From: Gloeocapsopsis crepidinum LEGE 06123
GTDB lineage: Bacteria; Cyanobacteriota; Cyanobacteriia; Cyanobacteriales; Chroococcidiopsidaceae
DNA: 48,139 bases
NCBI RefSeq assembly: GCF_015207655.1
Contig: NZ_JADEWN010000050.1
Coordinates: forward strand, 1 to 48,139
Reading direction: 5' to 3'
Numbering within the stretch: the first letter of the stretch is position 1; each line of letters opens with the position of its first letter. A program made the position numbers and the translations under genes. Under the pieces are notes generated by a model. The model was not told the DNA's origin and ran no database searches. It saw only the letters and a program-made list of their open reading frames with translations. This document shows, piece after piece, positions 22,572-32,300 of the stretch.

Positions 22572-24296
22572 ATGAAAATTGCGATCGCTCAAATTAATCC
22601 TACTGTTGGTGATTTAGCAGGTAATGCGCAAAAAATTCTCACAGCTGCCCAAGATGCAGCGGCACAAAGTGCAGACTTATTATTAACACCTGAACTTTCG
22701 CTATGTGGCTACCCACCTAGAGATTTATTACTCGATCCGAGTTTTATTACGGCGATCGCATCAACCCTACAACAACTCGCACAAGACTTACCACTTCAGT
22801 TAGCAGTCTTAGTTGGTTGTGTCGAACCTAACGCCCAAGCATACATTTCTGGTGGTAAACCTTTATTCAACAGCGTTGCTTTACTTCATCAAGGAATTCA
22901 GTATTTTCACAAACGCCTCCTTCCTACCTACGATGTTTTCGACGAAAATCGCTACTTTGAACCTGGGCAAGAAACTAAATTTTTTACACTTAATTCCTCG
23001 CCTCAGAAAATCGGTGTTACCATCTGCGAAGATTTGTGGAATGATGAAGAGTTTTGGGGAAAACGTCACTATGCAGTCAGTCCAATTACTGACTTAATTG
23101 AGGCAGGCGTTGACTTAATTGTCAATTTATCAGCTTCTCCTTACAGTGTCGCTAAACAACAACTACGCGAAGCTATGCTGAGTCATGCTGCTAGCCGTTA
23201 TCGTTGCCCAATTCTGTACGCCAACCAAATCGCTGCTAATGATGACTTGATTTTTGATGGTTGTAGTGTCGGATTTAACCGTAATGGTGAAATGGTATGC
23301 CGCGCTGCTGCATTTGAGCCAGATTTACTTTTTGTTGAATTTGATGAAAAAAAGCAAGACTTACAACCTAGTATAATTGCCTCGATGCCAGAAAATAATG
23401 ATGCCCAAATCTGGCAAGCTTTAGTTTTGGGCGTAAAAGATTATACCCGTAAATGTGGCTTTTCTAAAGTTGTCATTGGTTTAAGTGGGGGTGTTGATTC
23501 TGCATTAGTAGCTGCGATCGCCACAGCAGCCCTAGGTAAAGAAAATGTTTTAGGCGTATTGATGCCTTCGCCCTATAGTTCCGAACATTCAATTAAAGAT
23601 GCATTGCAACTTGCCGCAAATTTAGGAATCCAAACACAAACCTTACCTATTGAAGAGTTAATGCAAGGCTATGACAGAACTTTAGCATCTTTATTTGCTG
23701 ATACGGAGTTTGGACTTGCTGAAGAAAATATTCAGTCGCGGATTCGCGGTAATTTGTTAATGGCGATTTCCAATAAATTTGGACATCTACTACTATCTAC
23801 AGGAAATAAATCAGAAATGGCAGTCGGCTATTGCACCCTGTATGGTGATATGAATGGTGGCTTAGCCGTTATTGCTGACGTTCCTAAAACCCGCGTTTAC
23901 TCTTTGTGTCGCTGGTTAAATCAAGACTTAGAGATTATTCCAGGAAACATCCTCACTAAAGCCCCTAGCGCCGAATTAAAACCTGGTCAAGTCGATCAAG
24001 ATTCCTTACCATCATATGATGTACTTGATGATATTTTAGAGCGCTTTATTTGCAATCATGAATCTGCTAGTCAAATTGTAGAGGCAGGTCACGATCCAAT
24101 AATAGTAGATCGCGTCATTAAAATGGTGGTACGGGCTGAATTTAAGCGCCGTCAAGCACCACCAGGGCTAAAAGTTACCGATCGCGCCTTTGGTACAGGC
24201 TGGCGAATGCCAATTGCCAACAAATGGGTATCCACAAGTAACTGCCAAACGAATACTCTTGAGCAAACCAGCCTTACCTCACAAACCTCAGCCTAA
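22572..24296 (+). CDS. nadE: Glutamine-dependent NAD+ synthetase
   Basis: Last step of NAD synthesis, amidating deamido-NAD with glutamine-derived ammonia. The 574 residues have two domains. Residues 1-260 are a nitrilase-type glutaminase with triad E41 (T-P-E-L-S), K114 (H-K-R-L-L-P) and C152 (T-I-C-E-D-L-W). Residues 280-550 are an ATP-pyrophosphatase synthetase with P-loop S-G-G-V-D-S (305-310) and S-T-G-N-K-S-E near 415-421. The gene closes the pncB-nadD-nrtR-nadE cluster. Its last 23 bases overlap the end of a convergent secreted-protein gene. Confidence 0.96.
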   Translation: MKIAIAQINPTVGDLAGNAQKILTAAQDAAAQSADLLLTPELSLCGYPPRDLLLDPSFITAIASTLQQLAQDLPLQLAVLVGCVEPNAQAYISGGKPLFNSVALLHQGIQYFHKRLLPTYDVFDENRYFEPGQETKFFTLNSSPQKIGVTICEDLWNDEEFWGKRHYAVSPITDLIEAGVDLIVNLSASPYSVAKQQLREAMLSHAASRYRCPILYANQIAANDDLIFDGCSVGFNRNGEMVCRAAAFEPDLLFVEFDEKKQDLQPSIIASMPENNDAQIWQALVLGVKDYTRKCGFSKVVIGLSGGVDSALVAAIATAALGKENVLGVLMPSPYSSEHSIKDALQLAANLGIQTQTLPIEELMQGYDRTLASLFADTEFGLAEENIQSRIRGNLLMAISNKFGHLLLSTGNKSEMAVGYCTLYGDMNGGLAVIADVPKTRVYSLCRWLNQDLEIIPGNILTKAPSAELKPGQVDQDSLPSYDVLDDILERFICNHESASQIVEAGHDPIIVDRVIKMVVRAEFKRRQAPPGLKVTDRAFGTGWRMPIANKWVSTSNCQTNTLEQTSLTSQTSA

Positions 24297-24636
24297 TTTC
24301 TGGTCTAAAGCCGCCAATTCTTCTGCGCATGGGATAGCGGTTATTATGGATGCGGCGACGGTGGAAACTACCAGTATACAAATGATAGAAAGGATCGGCA
24401 CGGTAAGCAGTATTGACACGCTGTCGATAGAATCTACGCGATCGCGGCAATCCATGCAGGCGACCAAAATCTGATGTGTAGACTCTACCGCGATACCCAG
24501 CACTATTATCGTAAGACTGTTGTGCTATAAATGTTGAAGTATCTGCTAGCAAGGGCATAGCTGGGACAGGACAGGATATTCCATTGACTAGGGCAATAAT
24601 TCCTAAGGTAGCGATGACTCTACAAATGAGTAGCAT
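24274..24636 (-). CDS. Hypothetical exported basic protein
   Basis: A 120-residue protein with a signal peptide (hydrophobic residues 2-20, then P-V-P-A-M-P-L-L-A). The predicted mature part is short, strongly basic and aromatic (R-F-Y-R-Q-R, then F-H-R-R-R-I-H-N-N, then M-R-R-R-I-G-G). No known family is recognised. A purine-rich GAAAGGG lies just upstream of the ATG at 24636. The gene is convergent with nadE and overlaps its end by 23 bases. It could be a surface or extracellular matrix protein; the composition alone does not say. Confidence 0.6.
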   Translation of the reverse strand: MLLICRVIATLGIIALVNGISCPVPAMPLLADTSTFIAQQSYDNSAGYRGRVYTSDFGRLHGLPRSRRFYRQRVNTAYRADPFYHLYTGSFHRRRIHNNRYPMRRRIGGFRPEIRLRFVR

Positions 24637-24771
24637 GACCCTTTCTTAGCTATCTATCTCCTAATATATCAAGACTAAAATACTACTTCGCCAAAGCGAT
24701 GAACTTCACATATATCTAAATATTCAAGCGATTAGCACTAAGTCATTGATGATTGGCAAACTACTTATATC

Positions 24772-25218
24772 TTAATAAAGATAAACAGCTCCTGTTCTGC
24801 TAATGTTAACAACACGATATCCTTCTTCTTTTGTTGGCTGAACAAGGACTGTTAGTATATTATTTCTGACAGAAACAGCATAAGTAAGATTAACTTCATC
24901 TCCCGCTCCTGCCTTTGGTGAGGGATCGTAAACCGCTATGTTCATTGGTAAAATAGCTTTGTTGAGCTGAACTTGGTCGCCAACAATCAAATTTGCTTCG
25001 GCACGGTCATCTAAAAAGTTATACTTGAGCGGCATCTCAGTTTGATTTTCTAAAATAACTGTAACAGGCATTTTTGGATTGACCCGCGCTCGTGGTTGCC
25101 AGTATCCAGGTTGATAAGTGCGTGCAGGTGGAGTCTGGGCAATTACAGGTACAAATGAGTTAACCAATAACGCAGTTCCAGCAAGGCACAACAACTGTGC
25201 CCAAGCTTGTGATCGCAT
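24772..25218 (-). CDS. Hypothetical exported protein
   Basis: A 148-residue protein with a clear signal peptide (hydrophobic about 8-25, cleavage probably after V-I-A). The mature part starts with a Pro/Tyr/Gln-rich stretch (P-A-R-T-Y-Q-P-G-Y-W-Q-P) and then a probable beta-sandwich (V-T-V-I-L-E-N-Q-T, then L-K-Y-N-F-L-D). The alternating beta pattern and absence of cysteines fit a small periplasmic or surface protein. I cannot assign a family. It has the same orientation as the exported protein 135 bases downstream, so the two could be coexpressed. Confidence 0.65.
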   Translation of the reverse strand: MRSQAWAQLLCLAGTALLVNSFVPVIAQTPPARTYQPGYWQPRARVNPKMPVTVILENQTEMPLKYNFLDDRAEANLIVGDQVQLNKAILPMNIAVYDPSPKAGAGDEVNLTYAVSVRNNILTVLVQPTKEEGYRVVNISRTGAVYLY

Positions 25219-25502
25219 ATATTTACCTACCTTGGTAGAATTAAATCTTATACTTCAGACAAATTATTATCTCAGACTGCTTCAGCACGAAATGGAAAAT
25301 TTTAGACTAAATTTATTTCCTTCGTTACTCTATTCTCTTTCCATCAAAAGAATGCTGCGACTACCAGCGAATTGATTTTTGTCTTGCAAGTCGGGTTGTG
25401 TAACTACCGTCGCACACTAGTGATGCTCTTGCAACCAGCGCGTAGCGAAACCTAGGTGATAATTTAAGTATGAATAGATTTAATGAACTAACGTAAATAT
25501 TG

Positions 25503-26363
25503 ATGTCTGCTGTCTTGCTGCAAAACGTTCACAAGTTTTACAACAACATTCCTGTTGTTAATGACCTGTCTTTTACAATTCAACCTGGAGAAATGTTTGG
25601 TTTGCTAGGACCAAACGGCGCTGGTAAATCAACAACAATTCGGATGCTGACAACTTTAACGAAACCATCTCAAGGGCGGATTGAAGTCGCAGGGTTTAAT
25701 GTCATGCGTCAATCACTGCAAGTCAAGCAGTGCATTGGAGTAGTTTTACAGCAAACAAGTGTTGATGGCGATTTATCTGTGTGGGAAAATATGGAGTTGC
25801 ATGGCAGACTACATCACATTGATAATCCTCAGCGTCAGCGACTCATTAGCCAATGGCTGGAGTACGTAGAACTTGCAGATCGGCGAGATGCTCTTGTGAA
25901 AACATTGTCTGGTGGTATGAAGCGCCGCTTACAAATTGCTAGAGCATTGTTACATCAACCCCAAATTTTATTTTTAGATGAACCAACAGTAGGACTTGAT
26001 CCGCAAACTCGGCGACGTTTGTGGGAAATCATTCTTGATTTAAATAAGCAGGGAATGACAATGTTACTGACAACGCACTATATGGAAGAAGTCGAGTACT
26101 TATGCGATCGCATCGGCATTATGGATAATGGCAAACTGATTTCCCTAGGAACGCTACAACAGTTACGTGCCAAACACGGAGAAGGATTAGCGATCAAACA
26201 AACAGATACGAAGGACGCAGGGCGCTGGGAATATCAATTTTTCCCCACCCTAGAACAAGCCAACGCCTACCTTAACCAGCAAAAAGATAAAACTGGCATT
26301 ATGGTACGTCCCTCAAACCTTGAAGATATTTTTGTCGAACTCACCGGACGCCAACTCGATTAG
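25503..26363 (+). CDS. ABC transporter ATP-binding protein, DrrA/CcmA-like
   Basis: ATPase of an exporter-type ABC system, 286 residues from the ATG at 25503 (a TTG three bases upstream also fits). Walker A is GPNGAGKST near 39-47, the Q-loop is V-L-Q-Q-T-S-V-D, the signature is LSGGMKRRL near 138-146, Walker B is I-L-F-L-D-E-P-T-V-G-L-D and the switch His is in T-T-H-Y-M-E-E. The C-terminal 60 residues carry the DrrA-type extension ending D-I-F-V-E-L-T-G-R. No permease gene follows within the window; a repeat tract does. The substrate cannot be inferred; the partner may be encoded elsewhere. Confidence 0.9.
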   Translation: MSAVLLQNVHKFYNNIPVVNDLSFTIQPGEMFGLLGPNGAGKSTTIRMLTTLTKPSQGRIEVAGFNVMRQSLQVKQCIGVVLQQTSVDGDLSVWENMELHGRLHHIDNPQRQRLISQWLEYVELADRRDALVKTLSGGMKRRLQIARALLHQPQILFLDEPTVGLDPQTRRRLWEIILDLNKQGMTMLLTTHYMEEVEYLCDRIGIMDNGKLISLGTLQQLRAKHGEGLAIKQTDTKDAGRWEYQFFPTLEQANAYLNQQKDKTGIMVRPSNLEDIFVELTGRQLD

Positions 26364-26399
26364 TTATAAAGTTGAGGGAGACTTCCCATACAGCAGAGA

Positions 26400-26600
26400 C
26401 GGAGAGTCTTGAAGTGTTGAGTGTTGAGTTATGAGAGTTATGAATGTTGAGTTATGAGTTTAAGAGAAGTTTGAAATTTCTTTTAATTAATTCAAAACTC
26501 ACGCATTCACAACTCAAAACTTAAAATAAATGCCTCCGGCACCTTTGTTTGCTTTCCAAAACTCAAAACTAAAAATTCAAAACTCACGCACTAGCCAAAG
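26400..26600. repeat. Dispersed intergenic repeat, long copy
   Basis: It contains GTTGAGTGTTGAGTTATGAG at 26417 onward, several ATTCAAAACTC words, and the core TGCCTCCGGCACCTTTG starting at 26531, then AAAACTCAAAACTAAAAATTC. It shares near-identical blocks with copies at 34.8, 38.9 and 47.7 kb. Confidence 0.8.
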
Positions 26601-26622
26601 CGCCACTAATCCCTAATTTCTC

Positions 26623-27567
26623 TTAAAGCCGTGACGGAAGAGGACGATTTAGATGATTGCTACCTGGTTGATTGAGCAGCATATCATTCATTGCTTTTTG
26701 GGCTTCTGCTAAATCTGGCTGCAACGCCAAAGCACGTTTGTATGCGTCTATTGCACCTTGAACATCGTTTTGAACTCTGAGAATGTCCCCCATTTGAAGT
26801 AATGCTTTGACATTTTGTGGGTCTATTTGAATAGCTTGTCTCAAAGTCATTAACGCTGCAGTGATATTGCCTTGAGTCGCCCAAGCAGTAGCTAGATTGA
26901 CTAAAACGTTAGCGTTGTTAGGGTCAATTGTCGCTGATCTTTGCAAGGTAGCGATCGCATCGCGAAACTGATCTTGTTGCAGTTGAATTGCACCCATTAA
27001 TTCATAAGCACTCGCATTATTTGGATCGCGGTTGATTGCCTGCCGTGCTGCCCACTCTGCACCTTTATAATTCCTTTGGCGCAATAGCACTACACCTAAT
27101 CCAAGATAAGCATTAATATTGTTCTGGTCTAGCTCTGTTGTTCTCCTATACGCACTTGCAGCCTCTGCATACTGTCCCGTCCTTGCTAGCGTATAGCCAA
27201 GAGCGTAGTGAAAGTCTGCATGGGTTGGCGCTGCGTCAATAGCTTGCCGATATGCTGTTGTTGCTGCTGCAAAGTTTCCTAGACGGGCGTACAAAAAGCC
27301 AATTGTTGAAAAAATCCGCGCATTTTTCGGTGATAACTTCGCTGCTTGTTGGTAGCGAGCGATCGCTGCAGCTGATTTTCCTGCATCCATCAATCTACGT
27401 CCTTCTTGCAGCAATTTTTGCAATTGCTGACTTCTTTGGTAAGGACTACTTGGTACCGCGCCTTTATTTTGTGCTGCTACTACCTGAGCCTCAGCAGTTG
27501 GCGGTACAATAACACCAATTCCTCCTAGCAGCAAGATACTGATAGCTAATAAACTTTGCTTTTGCAC
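26623..27567 (-). CDS. Exported tetratricopeptide-repeat protein
   Basis: A 314-residue protein with a signal peptide (hydrophobic 7-22, then P-P-T-A-E-A) followed by about seven TPR units from residue 45 to 290. The repeats show the A-x-x-x-Y-x-x-A pattern, with N-N-A/D-P-N-N at most turns (A-I-A-R-Y-Q-Q-A, A-A-S-A-Y-R-R-T, A-I-D-A-Y-K-R-A). It should act as a protein-binding scaffold in the periplasm or at a membrane. No partner is visible next to it. It is divergent from the YbjQ-family gene. Confidence 0.88.
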   Translation of the reverse strand: MQKQSLLAISILLLGGIGVIVPPTAEAQVVAAQNKGAVPSSPYQRSQQLQKLLQEGRRLMDAGKSAAAIARYQQAAKLSPKNARIFSTIGFLYARLGNFAAATTAYRQAIDAAPTHADFHYALGYTLARTGQYAEAASAYRRTTELDQNNINAYLGLGVVLLRQRNYKGAEWAARQAINRDPNNASAYELMGAIQLQQDQFRDAIATLQRSATIDPNNANVLVNLATAWATQGNITAALMTLRQAIQIDPQNVKALLQMGDILRVQNDVQGAIDAYKRALALQPDLAEAQKAMNDMLLNQPGSNHLNRPLPSRL

Positions 27568-27769
27568 GACTAATTTTCTGCTATACTTTTGCGATTTTTG
27601 CCAAGGTTCTACTAATGCTCTACATTAAACCAGGAAACCCTAGATTTGGAAACTTTTTTTCTTACTTTCTAGTTCGCTGCTTTTAGCTCCTCTCTGCTCA
27701 ATTTAGCTTTTACGCTTCTTCAGAAGAGTTTACTTTTCTCAAGCAAATTTTGTTTTTCTAGGTTGCCCT

Positions 27770-28096
27770 ATGCTTTTAACGACTACAGATGTTATTCAAG
27801 GCTCTACGATTGAAGCTTACTTAGGCATTGTGACTGCTGAAGTTGTTTACGGTAGTAATGCACTACGTGATTTTTTTGCTGGAATTCGAGATGTCATCGG
27901 CGGGCGAACTGGCAGTTACGAACGTTTGTTCGAGAGGGGTCAGCGAGATGCACTTCAGGAATTAGAGAAACGCGCACTTAAACTAGGTGCCAATGGAATC
28001 GTTGGCATTGAGATAGATACTGGCACAATTAACATTGATCAATCAGGGGCTTTACTGCTCATCACAGCAACGGGAACTGCTGTTAAGCTTCTTTAA
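27770..28096 (+). CDS. YbjQ (UPF0145) family protein
   Basis: A 108-residue protein of the YbjQ/DUF74 'heavy-metal-binding' family: T-T-D-V-I-Q-G near the start, then G-I-V-T-A-E-V-V-Y-G, R-D-F-F-A-G-I-R-D, G-R-T-G-S-Y-E near 45-51, and A-N-G-I-V-G-I near 77-83. Family members assemble as a pentameric ring in known structures. Metal binding is a family label rather than a proven role. No signal peptide. Two AT-rich hairpins follow it. Confidence 0.85.
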   Translation: MLLTTTDVIQGSTIEAYLGIVTAEVVYGSNALRDFFAGIRDVIGGRTGSYERLFERGQRDALQELEKRALKLGANGIVGIEIDTGTINIDQSGALLLITATGTAVKLL

Positions 28097-28434
28097 ATAC
28101 CCTTGAAAATTAGTTTGAGCCAAGCTAGAAATCAAGATATGTTGAGATTTGACTCTTTCACTTCTTATTTGATAAGTTAATCAAACTTATAAATACTGAC
28201 AATTCCTATTATTCATTAAGTTTTAGTAACTTAATAGAGTACCGATAAATTAATAAAAAAATAAATTTTTATTAGCTAATTGAACATCCGTATCTGATTG
28301 AATTCACTTTACTCCCAAAGGTAGATTTCGGAACTATTTCTACTGATAGATAGTTAAAATGAAATTCCAATTTAAACTTATAGGCTCAAGTAGAAATATA
28401 ACAAAGTAGAACAGGGAAGGGGGGCAAGTTACCC
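28097..28434. other. AT-rich intergenic region with three inverted repeats
   Basis: No gene seen. Three inverted repeats stand in a row: ATAAGTT-aatca-AACTTAT (28172-28190), ATTAAGTT-ttagt-AACTTAAT (28215-28235) and a purely A/T stem of 9 bp (28251-28274). The first two share the same arms (AAGTT/AACTT) and loop length. They may terminate the YbjQ transcript or act as operators for the membrane-protein gene downstream. Confidence 0.55.
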
Positions 28435-29088
28435 ATGTCATATGTAAACAGACCGGCAGATGATGTCATTTCAGAGCCTGCCGTTGCGACTAGAGCAGCT
28501 GTCGTCGATTATCACGATCGCGTTCGCTGGGGTCCTATTATTTCAGGTTTAGTTGTTGCTTTAGCAACTCAATTACTCCTCAGTGCGCTATTTGGTGCAA
28601 TTGGTGCAACGACAATTTCAGGTTCCGGTGCTCCAAGAACAAACGCACCAGATGTTGCCGGTAACGTAGGTATTTGGTCAACTATTGGTTTATTGATTTC
28701 CTTATTTGTTGGTGGCTGGGTAACAGCCCGTGCTTGCGGACCAATGAATCGTAGCACAGCTCTTTTAAACGGAGCGATTCTTTGGGCAACAACATTAGCA
28801 CTTGGTTCTTGGTTACTCGCAAGTGGAGTAACAGGTGCCTTTGGTTTAGCAACTCAGGCAGCTGCTAATGTAGCAGGAGGTGCTATTGGTCAGGTGCCAT
28901 CTCCTAACGTTAACGTAACTCCACCGAATGTAACTGCTCAAGATACTCGTAATATCGCAAGCAATCTCTCTCAAGGATTGTGGTGGTTCTTCTTTGGTTC
29001 CCTATTAGGTTTAATCGCTTCAATGATTGGTGCAGCTGCTGGCGCACGTAGCCCAAGAACAAATGTCACTACTACCAGCACTTACTAA
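28435..29088 (+). CDS. Hypothetical multi-pass membrane protein
   Basis: A 217-residue membrane protein with four hydrophobic segments: about 32-56, 78-98, 106-130 and 183-203. A short N-terminal cytoplasmic region has D-Y-H-D-R-V-R-W just before the first segment. The second and third segments are Gly/Ala-rich (F-V-G-G-W-V-T-A-R). The predicted loop 140-175 is Pro/Asn/Val-rich. Similar proteins occur in cyanobacteria near stress genes, but I know no function. A polypurine stretch GGGAAGGGGGG just upstream serves as ribosome binding site. A clear terminator follows. Confidence 0.75.
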   Translation: MSYVNRPADDVISEPAVATRAAVVDYHDRVRWGPIISGLVVALATQLLLSALFGAIGATTISGSGAPRTNAPDVAGNVGIWSTIGLLISLFVGGWVTARACGPMNRSTALLNGAILWATTLALGSWLLASGVTGAFGLATQAAANVAGGAIGQVPSPNVNVTPPNVTAQDTRNIASNLSQGLWWFFFGSLLGLIASMIGAAAGARSPRTNVTTTSTY

Positions 29089-29128
29089 TTAACAGTACCA
29101 CTTAGAAACAAATCACAATGATATTTTT

Positions 29129-29156
29129 TAGCACCTAGTCCTAGGTGCTATTTTTG
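29129..29156 (+). terminator. Rho-independent terminator
   Basis: A 10-bp inverted repeat TAGCACCTAG-TC-CTAGGTGCTA (29129-29150) is followed by five T. It lies 40 bases after the stop of the membrane-protein gene. Confidence 0.9.
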
Positions 29157-29241
29157 TCTTCTCAGGGGTTAGCAACTGCGTGAAAAACGATTAACTGATT
29201 GACCACTGAGTAAAAAGATGGAGTAGGGCAATCCCTCTCGA

Positions 29242-29364
29242 ATGGAGAGATCTACCAGCTTGGTGCAACAACTGCAAACAAACACAACACCAACTATTCT
29301 CGACCGAGATAGCGATGGTCAACCAATAGCAGACAACACCAAACAATTGTGGTATCCAGTTTAG
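29242..29364 (+). pseudogene. Remnant of a Uma2-family gene (internal deletion)
   Basis: A 40-codon frame contains S-D-G-Q-P-I-A-D-N-T-K-Q, a motif seen near the N-terminus of many cyanobacterial Uma2 proteins (S-D-G-x-P-M-A-x-N-T-x-Q), followed at once by L-W-Y-P-V, which in those proteins occurs some 40 residues later (D-L-L-W-Y-P-V). The join suggests an internal deletion and loss of the rest of the gene. Family resemblance is from memory; a short real peptide is possible but less likely. Confidence 0.5.
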
Positions 29365-29379
29365 GGAGACAATTACACA

Positions 29380-32300
29380 CTACGCACTAAAATATTTTGC
29401 TACAGGGTGATAGGCAATAATTGCCGTAGTTGATTGTTCAGGATAAAGTTGTTCGCTTTCATCCATGTAGAGATTGATGCGATCGCTTTCCAATAACTCC
29501 AACAATTTATATTGATCCTGAATATTCGGACACGCAGGATAACCAAAACTATAGCGCGAACCGCGATAGCGCTGCGCCAAAACATCCCGAATATTATCCG
29601 GTTCCTCAGCCACAAAGCCCAACTCGCACCGAATTCGTGCGTGAACCCACTCTGCCAAAGCTTCCGCCATCTGCACCGCCAAGCCGTGGAAATAGAGATA
29701 GTCAGTGTATTGATTCGCAGCAAACAATTCCTGCGCAAATTCCGTTGCAATATTTCCCATCGTCACCGCCTGCATCGGAAACACATCAATCACACCCGAC
29801 TCTTGCGATGCAAAGAAATCAGCAATACAAAGCCTCCTCAAAGACTTTTGTCTAGGAAACTCAAACCTTGCCACTTCCTGTGTATCTTTATGGTTTGGAG
29901 CGTAAACTATCAATGAATTTCCCATAGCCTGACATGGAAAATACCCATAACTCACCTGTGGATGCAACAACTTTTCGGCAACAATCCGCTGCTTCCAATG
30001 CTCTAAAATCGGATATACCTTCTGTGTTAAGAACGCCTGATATTCCTCCTTTGATTGCTCTTTTGGTTTACGAAACTGCCACTGTCCTGCAATCAAAGCT
30101 TGTAAATCCAAGTACCAAAATAACTCATCCCAAGCAATATCTTCTGGTTGCAAGATCTTCATTCCCCAAAAAGGCGGCTTAGGACGCTCAATATCGACTG
30201 CTACAGCTTCAGAACGACGTGTATCAACAGGGAGAGGTGAGGAGTTAGGGGTGAGGGGTGAGGGATTTTCTGCAGGGGGTTCTTGATGCCCATTTTGTGA
30301 TGTTTGAGGATCTTTCGCCAATCCATTTAAAAAGCCTTGGAGATTGTCCCAGTTACCTTGCGACTTAGCGGGCATTAACTTATCCATAAAATGCAAGTCA
30401 GAGAAGGCATCTTTACCATAAACTACGTGTCCTTTGTACGTTTGCTGGCAATCTTCATAAACAAATTTAGGGGTCAACGCTGCACCGCCCAAAATCACCG
30501 GAACCGTAATTCCTCGCTGGTTGAATACTTCTAAATTTTCCTTCATGAAAGCAGTGGACTTCACTAACAACCCACTCATCGCAATGCAGTCAGCTTTATG
30601 CGCTTCATAGGCATCAATAATGTTTTCCACTGGCTGCTTGATACCAAGGTTAACGACTTTGTAGCCATTATTCGACAAAATGATATCAACAAGGTTTTTA
30701 CCAATGTCATGAACGTCACCCTTAACCGTCGCAATCACTACCGTACCTTTAGAGTTATTACCGCTTTCTTGTTTTTCCATCAATGGCTCAAGATAAGCCA
30801 CTGCAGCTTTCATTGTCTCCGCAGATTGCAACACGAAAGGTAGCTGCATTTGTCCAGAACCGAACAGTTCTCCAACAACTTTCATGCCATCGAGTAAGAA
30901 GCTATTGATAATATCTAATGGTGCATATTTTTCCAAAGCTTTTTGCAGTTGTTCTTCTAAGCCAATACGTTCGCCGTCGATGATGTGACGCTTGAGACGT
31001 TCTTCGATCGGAATACTTTCGTCAATTGTGCGATCGCGTTTAGTTGTTGCGCCTTCAAACAAGGTTGTCAACTTTGCCAAGGGATCGTAAACACAAATAT
31101 CTCCATCAAATTGCCGGTCATCATAAATCAACTTGCGACAGAGTTCCTGGTGTTCTGGTTCAATCTTAGCTAACGGCAAAATCTTGCTAGCACTAACAAT
31201 TGCTGCATCCATTCCTGCCATCATTGCTTCGTGGAGAAACATCGAATTAAGTACCACACGCGCAGCGGGATTTAAGCCAAACGAAACATTGGAAACCCCC
31301 AAAACCACATGACAGCCTGGTAGTTCTTCGCGAATGCGACGAATTGCTTCAATCGTTGCTTTACCATTAGCGCGATCTTCTTCAATTCCTGTCGAAATCG
31401 GTAGCGCTAAGGTATCAAAAAAGATCTCTTCTGGTGGAATACCGTATTCTACAGCTTGATTGTAAGCACGTTGGGCAATTTCAAATTTCTTTTCGGCAGT
31501 TCGCGCCATTCCATCTTCATCAATCGTGCCCACAACGACACCAGCACCATATTGTTTTGCTAACTCCAATACCTTAAAAAATCGTGGCTCTCCATCCTCG
31601 TAGTTCGTCGAGTTGAGCAAACATTTACCACCAGCTACCTTTAACCCTGCCTCCATCTTTTCCCATTCAGTGGAGTCGAGCATTAACGGCAGTGTCACAT
31701 TCGTTACTAATCGAGATACCAGTTCATGCATATCCCGTTCGCCATCACGCCCTACATAGTCTACGTTGACATCGAGAATATGTGCGCCTTCTCTTACCTG
31801 TCCTTTAGCCATCGACACGAGTCCATCCCAATCTTCCGCATTAAGCAATTCGCGGCATTTTTTGGAACCACTCGCATTTAATCGTTCGCCGATAATCAAA
31901 AATGAATTATCTTGGTCATAGGGTTGCGCACTGTAAATTGATGCTGCTGCTGGCTCATAGCTAGGATGCCGTTCTTTAGGCTTCAGTGTCGTGGCAATTT
32001 CCGCTAATTGTTGAATGTGATCGGGACGCGTACCGCAACAGCCACCAATCACCTGCACTCCCAAATCTTCAATGAAATGCATCAACGCCATGCGCAATTC
32101 CATCGGTGTGAGTCGATAGTGCGCTTGACCGCCTACGTTTTCTGGTAGCCCTGCATTAGGAATACAAGAAACGACAAACGGCGAATGCTGCGAAAGATAT
32201 TTAATATGTTCTGCCATCCGGTCTGGACCCGTAGCGCAGTTTAGACCGAGAATATCAATTGGGTATGGCTCTAAAATTGTCAACGCAGCACCAATATCGG

